In this document: piece by piece, positions 57,240-64,000 of the stretch
Position numbering within the stretch: position 1 is the stretch's first letter
Layout of the letters: the number at the start of each line of letters is the position of its first letter
Assembly: GCF_035046485.1 (NCBI RefSeq)
Contig: NC_085138.1
Location: forward strand, 88,895,228 to 88,959,227
Origin: Aedes albopictus
Lineage: Eukaryota > Arthropoda > Insecta > Diptera > Culicidae
Reading direction: 5' to 3'
DNA length: 64,000 nt
Made by a program: the position numbers and the translations under genes
The notes under the pieces: model-generated
Told to the model about the DNA's origin: nothing
The model's input: only the letters and a program-made list of their open reading frames with translations
Database searches by the model: none

Positions 57240-59830
57240 TCAAAACGGTTAAGCACTAAACCGGAAAAGAGCTTTGTTCCAGTTGGATAACTCTAAAGCT
57301 TGAAATAATATTCTAGCCCGCATTTTATGAGTTCACTCGCCCTAAATTTAAGCGTGCTGATTCTGGTTGAAGTGAGAAATTTGAAGCAATAATAACTCAA
57401 ACGAGCAGAAAGAAACCCTTAAAAGCTTGTCGAAAAAATAATGAAGTACCCCAGAACAATGGAACGCCAGCTCGCAACCGTTCAAGAATTTCGTACCTCT
57501 CTCGACGCGGCACACAACAACGGTTATGGATGTAAATAAACCATTTCCTGCACAGCAGGTCGCGAAATTTTCATTGATGTCGGCAAATGTGTCGGTCGGC
57601 TTTTTTGCGTACTTATTGTCCGGAAGTTTTTATTATAGGTAGGTACTCTGTACCGTATACAAGCGCAGGACGGCTTCGGCAGTCCATTCCATTTTACGAG
57701 CCATTTCACCGACCGAGTTGATGAATCGCAATTGATGAACTACTCAGTGCTCTCATGATCGAAATTATCCGACGAAGAGCACATCGCGGTCATCAGCGTC
57801 GTCAATTTCTCTGCAATGGCTCGTAAAATTTAAAAACCCCACAATCTTTACCCTCTTGAAATTGCGCGAAGAATCGCGCTTCTTGTGTTTCAAACACAGA
57901 ATGAGATAGAGAAAGAGCGCGAGCATCATATAAGCATAAACAGCCTGAAGGAGTCGCGGCTGACGCCGCCGACACCGATTATGTTTCATCCTATCAAGTT
58001 CTGTGAGTACACAAGAGCTCTGTGTTCCAACATGTATAAATACCATCTTGTGCTCAACGGCGGCAGCTTAATTATGAATTAACACTTTATTTATTACGCG
58101 CCTACGGTTTCTGTACCAGAGGTGGGTTAGTTGGTAACATCGCTTCTAAACTACCTTAGCGCAGTCAGTGGTCGTCATTCGTCCGTGGTGCAATTGGGTG
58201 GCCCATCAATAAACTAAATGTTTTGAACACAAAATTTTAAAGTTATCAATTTTTTATGTTGTACTTCTAGAAGATATGGTAAAAATTTAACCAAAGCGTT
58301 CATTGAGGGACTAATCAACGACTCAAGCAACACACATGTTATATAAGGGTTACAGCAGCGCAAGTTCTGGATGTATATAAGTTAATTTTACGTAAATCTT
58401 GCATTGTGTTAAAATTACGTAAAATATACTTTTATACAACCAAAACTCGCGCTGCCGTAACACTTATATAACAAGTGTGTTGCTTGGGAAGCTTCTATGC
58501 AGAAGAAACGGAATCTCAGGTGTTCACGAATAGATGGCGCTGTTAATGATGATATTAGTGGATGATCGTTCGTCGCCGATTTGCAGATTTTTTCTTTCAA
58601 GGTGTTATACCAGACAACTTTATCAAAAAGCCACGGAATGATTCAACGTATGTTGTTAAATTGAACCCTATACCGGACGACCTCAAATTTGATAAACGAT
58701 TACAGCACCACCTAGGTGTCAACATCTTAAATTATATAATTTTTTATCTTATTTGGCCAGCGACAACTTCGTTGAGCGCTGATTAATACAATATTTTGTA
58801 TGTTATTTATGAGGATCCAAAACTGAAATTTCAAAAGGTTACACCTAAGAATCTTAGATGTTTCACTTTCTACTAGGACTACCCTAATGATACAATCGTC
58901 GCTCGCGTCAGCCGTTTCACGCGCGTTCTTGAAGTCTTGGCTTCAAAAGCCACTGCTGCGACGACAACGACGACGACGACGGACGTGTCGGATAAGTGAT
59001 ACTTGGCCCAGGTCCTCTTCTGTGAGCCAATTCCGCCGTGCCGTGCCGGCCGTCTCCGACAGAATGTGTAGTCAGTGTTAGTTCACTCGGCTCTTATGAC
59101 GCGAATAGTTGGCAATTAAATTAAAATAGCAACATGGTAAAAGGCGACTGACTCGAACAGCGGCGGCGGCGGCGGGTGCACATTTTCATTAGGTCGCGCA
59201 CACCTGAACCCCACCATTCACCGACCAGCCGTTGTTCGTTGGTACAGCGATGGGGGGATGTAGTCCTTCTCAACTGCCAAGTACACCAAGTGCGCCAAAG
59301 GTTTCAGATAGCAATTAGGGACGAGGCCTTTTGGAAAAACGACGCTCAGTCCATCATCCCGGGCTTGCACACACAGCAGCTCACGAGCGAGAGAGGCTCT
59401 TTAGGTTACCAAGAGGACGTACTACACCAGCACCAGCGGTCCATTCATGGAATGAAAGGGAAAAAAAACACGAGAAGAGCCTTGAGCGACTGTAATCCAA
59501 AGAAAAGTAATTAAGCGATTCCCACTTGCTTCCTCTCTGTGAAGGTAGATGGATACAGGACTCGGTCGGTTGCATCTGATGGAGGACTACACGGGGACCA
59601 GGAGTGATGGATGACGTCATTGCAGTTGGGACCGATTGGCAGTTTCGTTTTAGACACAAACATTGAAAAAGAGTGTGAATTGAAAACGTTTATCATTTGG
59701 TAATTTGGAGTTCATTAAATTGTTCTAAAATTGTAGCTCCAAAATTTATTCAGAATTTAAAAAATGCAAGGGTTCAGCAATAATCATTTCCAGGATTAAG
59801 AACAGCAGTAGGTACTTACACAAGGAACCA
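57240..59830. other. Low-copy block 2 of copy B
   Basis: Counterpart of 42451-44860, closely conserved (for example 57460-57780). The copy A frame at 44140 stops here after five codons. It carries one MITE at 58322. No supported gene. Confidence 0.55.
58322..58488. mobile_element. MITE with about 40-bp ends CTCAAGCAACACAC, copy B only
   Basis: CTCAAGCAACACACATGTTA at the left and, inverted, CCCAAGCAACACACTTGTTA at the right; pairing continues through TATAAGGGTTACAGCAGCGC. Copy A reads ATCAACGAGCTACTATG without it. The target duplication is at most GA. Confidence 0.8.
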
Positions 59831-59838
59831 AGGCATTA

Positions 59839-60006
59839 GGGGCTGTCTATAAACCACGTGGTCATGAGGGGGGGGGGGGTCGGCCAATGACCATTTTGTA
59901 TGGAAGAAAAAAAAAATTGTATGGACTAATGACCTCGCGGGGGGGGAGGGGGGGGGGTGGGTTGACAAGTCCCAAAAAAATGACCACGTGGTTTATGGAC
60001 AGCCCC
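59839..60006. mobile_element. Harbinger-like MITE, TTA target duplication, copy B only
   Basis: GGGGCTGTCTATAAACCACG at the left and, inverted, GGGGCTGTCCATAAACCACG at the right, with the pairing extending to GTGGTCAT. TTA flanks at 59836-59838 and 60007-60009. Copy A (44834-44850) has the empty site GGCATTAGTCTTATC. The interior holds runs of G on both sides of TTGTATGGA. Confidence 0.92.
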
Positions 60007-60074
60007 TTAGTCTTATCATCAACGTGTAAGTACTGATGTTGCCAATCGTAACTAAAGCAATGCCGGCGCTGACC

Positions 60075-60345
60075 GTGACTGCAGATGTCAATCCGAAGCA
60101 CTTCGATATAGGAACAGCTGGCTCATGATCATTGAAGTCAGGTGTTGCATCAACAATTTTGTTTCCTGCGATGGAAGTGTTGGAGAGTTCAGTGCAGTGT
60201 CTGCCAAGTGAGAAAGACTGATTTAGCCTTAGTTCACGAGAGTGGACTCCAGCACCTGTTCCACCTTCGAGAAGGAAGCCATCAGTGCAACATACGATAC
60301 CGTCTGAATCTCCGAACGTCGCTGCTGAGCGCCCATCAACTTATC
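60075..60345 (-). pseudogene. Non-LTR RNase H fossil, copy B, further deleted
   Basis: Same fossil as 44900-45300, but about 150 bp between GGAAGTGTT and GAGAGTTCAGTGC are missing, which removes the middle of RNase H. TDG and GAGVHSREL regions remain readable on the minus strand. Confidence 0.65.
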
Positions 60346-60703
60346 CATACATTCTAATAGCATTATCTGAAAGAGCAAATATCGATCTTTCAGATAATGG
60401 TGTTCCTTTAGGTGGGCGGTGTGAACCCAAGAAACAGAACTAGTTATAATAACAGTTTCAAGCTAAAGCATTTAAGCATGCCTTAAAGTGAGACATCAAG
60501 AAGTCCTTTTTAAATTTTACATAGAAACTTACGAAGCACAAATCGGGCGAATGAAGCATCGAACTACGTTGCATTAGTTTATCCTGTCTTTGCCCACTTG
60601 TTAAAAGAGGCATGATTATCCTAACCAGACGCGTTTGTGGACAAATTCTCAAGATAAGTGCTCTTGAAACCGCGAGTAGGGACGCAAGGCTACCATAGCA
60701 TTG

Positions 60704-62535
60704 CACTGTGGCTGATTTCGTCATTTTAGCGCGCTTAATTAATAACTTTTCAACTATGACGTTTAGCGTCATGGTGTCTTCGAGAAAGTTTTTCACTATC
60801 ACAAGGAGCTTCTTTTAAACTATTGTGAAAAATGATTAATCCCCCTAAAAGTGAGAAAGAAAATTTATTTTTTGAATTTTTCAAGATACAAGGTTGGCGT
60901 CTTCACAAAAGTTGTAGAAAATATTGTTTGGAGCAGCTTTGTCGAAGACGCCAAGTTTGTAACTCCGTTACTTTTCAAGATACGTTACGTTTTCTACAGT
61001 CAGCCCCTTGAAAAGGGTTTTTTCGCAATAACTTTCCAATAACTGATTCTACATTTTTCTCATTTTCTACAAAGTTATAGATAATGGTAAAATACACAAT
61101 TTTGCCGAACATGACGATTCGCTTATTTCAAAAATAAAATGGTTACAACGGTTTTTAGAGTGTTTTGGGCCATATTTCAAGCATATGTAACTTAGCTATA
61201 GGCAATTATATGCAAATTTCCTTTTACGCGTGTGAAAGTACAAGTAATTGTCTTTCTTAGAAAGCCAAAATCATTGAACTGTAAGAGACTGTAAGATGGT
61301 TTTTGTATATAAACTTACAACCATTTATGGAACTTTTATATGGGATTTATTTATATCTTTAACATATTTATTTGACAGTTGATGTCAGCTTGAATTTTTA
61401 TTGTTATTGTGAGTGTGTGTGAATGTATAGAAAGGTTTGTGGTGTATTATGGAACATTCATGAAGTACATTACATGAAAACTTACCATCTACTTCTATTT
61501 TCTTAATAAGTGCTACACGTAGTCTATGAAAAGAGCGAACGAAGCGTCATTTCAATTTCCAAACTTGCGCGTGACATATTTTGTGATCGCTTCCATTAGT
61601 ACATGTCTACATTGGTGATAGTAAATTATAAATCTTATTGCACTTTAAAGTAAGCTGCTGTTAAATTGTGATCTGACAAAAGAAGTAACACTTTATGCGT
61701 TATTTTCTTGGACTACGTGGAGCACTGTGAGTTAGTAAGAAAATAGAAGTTGATGGTAAGTTCTCATGTAACGTACTTTATAAATGATCCAGAATATACC
61801 ACAAACCTTTCTGTACATTACACACACTTACAATAACAATAAAATGCAAGCTGACATGAACTGTCAAATAAATATGTTGAAGATGTAAATAAATCCCATA
61901 TTAAAGTTCCATAAATGGTTGTAAGTTTATATACAAAAACCATCTTACAGCCTCTTACAGTTCAATGATTTTGGCTTTCTAAGAGAGACAATTACTTGTA
62001 CTTTCACACGCGTAAAAGGAAATTTGCATATAATTGCCTATAGCTAAGTTACATATGCTTGAAATATGGCCCAAAACACTATAAAAACCGTTGTAACTAT
62101 TTTATTTTTGAAATTAGCGGTTCGTCATGTTCGGCAAAATTGTGTATTTTACCATTATCTATAAATTTGTAGAACATGAGAAAAATGTAGGATCAGTTAT
62201 TGGAAAGTTATTGCGAAAAAACCCTTTTCAAGGGGCTGATTATAGAAAACGTAACGTATCTTGAAAAGTAACGAAGTTACAAACTTGGCGTCTTCGACAA
62301 AGTTGCTCCAAACAATATTTTCTATAACTTTTGTGAAGACGCTAACCTTGTATCTTGAAAAATTCGAAAAATAAATTTTCTATCTCACTTTTAGGGGGAT
62401 TAATCATTTTTCACAATAGTTTAAAAGAAGCTCCTTGTGATAGTGAAAAACTTTCTCGAAGACACCATGACGCTAAACGTCATAGTTGAAAAGTTAATAA
62501 TTAAGCGCGCTAAAATGACGAAATCAGCCACTGTG
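60704..62535. mobile_element. Large palindromic Transib-like element, copy B only
   Basis: Arms of about 825 bp (60704 to about 61530, about 61709-62535) are near-perfect inverted copies around about 180 bp of unique sequence. Outer ends are CACTGTGGCTGATTTCGTC and, inverted, CACAGTGGCTGATTTCGTC. CATTG flanks at 60699-60703 and 62536-62540, a 5-bp target duplication; copy A (45663-45675) has the empty site GCATTGTGACAG. No transposase; arm frames up to 63 codons are chance. Confidence 0.85.
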
Positions 62536-62549
62536 CATTGTGACAGCCA

Positions 62550-62684
62550 GGCCCGTGCACAGAGAAGGCGACAAGGGAGGGATTTTTCCTAATTTTGGCA
62601 AAGAGCGGAGGGGTGCCTAGTATATGGGACATCGGCAATGGGAGGGGTTAAACCCCTAAAATCCCTCCCTTGTGCACGGGCTTG
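62550..62684. mobile_element. MITE ending GGCCCGTGCAC, copy B
   Basis: Same insertion as 45681-45794, slightly longer (extra GAGCGGAGGGGTGCCTAG). Flanks are TGACAGCCA and GTGGCAGCCA. Confidence 0.65.
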
Positions 62685-63181
62685 GTGGCAGCCATATTTG
62701 TGCTTCCTGATGTTTCTCCTTAAGAGTGGTTTGTTTGTTTGTCTTGTACAGTCAAAATGTTTGTTGAGAAGCCCTGCGGAGCATTTTCGTTTTCAAATGT
62801 TGCTCCAGAAATGTTGAGTCGTTTGAATTTTGTTCATAGATGACGTCAGTAAGCATGGAAATTTGATATCTCATATATCATATATCTCATGATTCTGATC
62901 ACTCTTCAGTAAAGCAGTTCAGTACACCAAGAATTTACAAATGATACACCTTAAGATGCGGAACTCTACACAAAGATGGTGTTAGAAATGATACATTTTT
63001 TTTTATTCCACATATTCATAGAGCTTGGTTATTTAAAAAGACAATGTCTTCGGTAAAGTTGCTAGGTATGTCGAGGGCTTACAGATGAGGTCCGCTTGAT
63101 TCGCAAATCCATAACCAGGTGGCGCTAGTGAGCATAGTCACATCTCATATATCTCAGGCTCCTTAACACAGAGATCTTACT

Positions 63182-64000
63182 CGAATGCCAAGTAAGAATT
63201 CTTACCCCTGGAACTCCCCTAGAAGCTGCCGTGCGACATCCTGGAACCCCTTGAAATCCCTGAAACCTTTTGAACAACTTTGCTGAAGACACCCATCTTC
63301 TAACAAATCAGGATAATGAGATATAGAAGACGAAATGTTCCCCAGGTATCCAAAATGGACCATCATTTAAGGTTGCCTGTAGAGGGTTAAGTATTCCACC
63401 AAACTGGAGCCTCTCAAGTTAAGGTCTGAGCTACCCCAGATGATATGGTGAGCATTACCATCACTACCCCCATTTAGCGAAAGGACTTTTGAAGATCAAT
63501 ATGCGATGACTTGTTCTTGGATCATCCGTTGGGAATGTAGACCAATTAAACCCCAAAACAGGAAGTAGTGAGACTGATAAGACATTAATAAACGCCAAAC
63601 ATTATCTAGAGTCTTAATTGTTCAACGTTATGAGAAACCATGTCACATTTAAGCCTTTCACCAATTTGAGTACCGTAAACCGGGGTCAAATTGATCAGCG
63701 GGGTGAAATTGATCACTGGGGTACTACATTGTAATTCCATACTAAGAACTCTTAAGCATCGTAATGATCTTAAACTTTTTACGTCATCTGATTCGTTGAT
63801 GTCTAGAGATGAATGTAGACTTTTAATTTTTTAGAATAAAGTTAGTTCTGCCTTATTTTTTCAAGGAATTTGCAATGTATTTCTCACTTAGCTGAAATCA
63901 TTGCTGCTAAACAATCAATTGCTAATAGGACTTCCCGTGAATTCCCTGTTTTAACATTTTTGTGGAGCCTTGGTTAGGATGTTATGCAGCTAATCAGAAC
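63182..64000. other. Intergenic sequence after copy B
   Basis: No gene. Near 63677-63720, GTAAACCGGGGTCAAATTGA and GGGGTGAAATTGATCACTGG are a short tandem motif that looks like the end of another MITE, but the partner end is not in the window. Confidence 0.4.

Larger units (their letters stand above)
48003..63181. repeat. Segmental duplication, copy B (15.2 kb)
   Basis: Collinear with copy A; start-to-start distance about 15.3 kb. Copy B alone carries insertions at 49401, 52988, 53545, 54927, 56571, 58322, 59839 and 60704. It lacks the 388-bp repeat and the 39672 SINE. The right end is near CTTAACACAGAGAT at 63170. Confidence 0.95.

Noticed and set aside
43893..59081. 64-codon frame conserved between 43893-44087 and 58887-59081
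   Set aside because: Two changes in one Leu codon are silent, but another change alters a residue, and non-coding neighbours are equally conserved; Arg/Ser-rich with no motif.
1..64000. Endogenous viral elements, common in Aedes
   Set aside because: I looked for polymerase, nucleoprotein or helicase-like stretches in the open frames and recognised none; the only polymerase fossils are retrotransposon RT and RNase H.

Overview
This window looks like repeat-dense nuclear DNA of a culicine mosquito, most likely Aedes. The evidence is the A+T-rich intergenic background, tRNA-derived SINEs resembling the Feilai class, decayed non-LTR retrotransposons of types abundant in Aedes (RNase H-bearing LOA/I-like and RTE-like), very many MITEs, and degenerate minisatellites built on GGAATTCC-type units. 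I assign the organism by family resemblance only. I found no intact multi-exon gene, no true tRNA or rRNA gene, no CRISPR array and no recognisable viral sequence. Most long open frames are by-products of tandem repeats whose period is a multiple of 3, or which lack stops in several frames.

Layout. Positions 1-2035 are a 23-bp minisatellite that runs off the left edge. Positions 4137-7640 hold the 3' part of an LOA/I-like retrotransposon whose RNase H domain is split by a 1.9-kb DNA transposon with Transib/RSS-like ends. Positions 8.2-16 kb are a dense field of MITEs (pogo-like, TTAA/piggyBac-like, Harbinger-like, foldback) plus an RT-tail fossil. Positions 17.1-19.6 kb are a 24-bp minisatellite. 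Positions 20-30.9 kb are mostly low-copy sequence with scattered SINEs and MITEs, an RTE fossil at 28.3-29.0 kb and one weak candidate signal-peptide exon at 25.1-25.26 kb. Positions 30.9-33.3 kb hold a TTCCAR-type array and an exact 1067-bp tandem duplication.

The main structural feature is a direct segmental duplication. Copy A (about 32.7-46.3 kb) and copy B (about 48.0-63.2 kb) are collinear, same-strand and clearly diverged. A 1.7-kb spacer between them carries a foldback element. Each copy serves as the empty-site reference for the other, so many insertions can be defined to within a few bases and ordered relative to the duplication.

The elements do not form a pathway. What joins them is the record of insertion: 5-bp target duplications with CACAGTG ends (Transib-like), TTA/TAA with GGGGCTGTC or GGCRSC ends (Harbinger-like), TTAA (piggyBac-like), TA (Tc1/mariner and pogo-like), and an apparently 7-bp target duplication for a family ending CACAGACAAACAGACGTAAC. 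The best candidates for something little described are the 12/23 RSS-like Transib termini and the 7-bp-TSD family. An assembly artefact (uncollapsed haplotypes) remains a live alternative for both tandem duplications.
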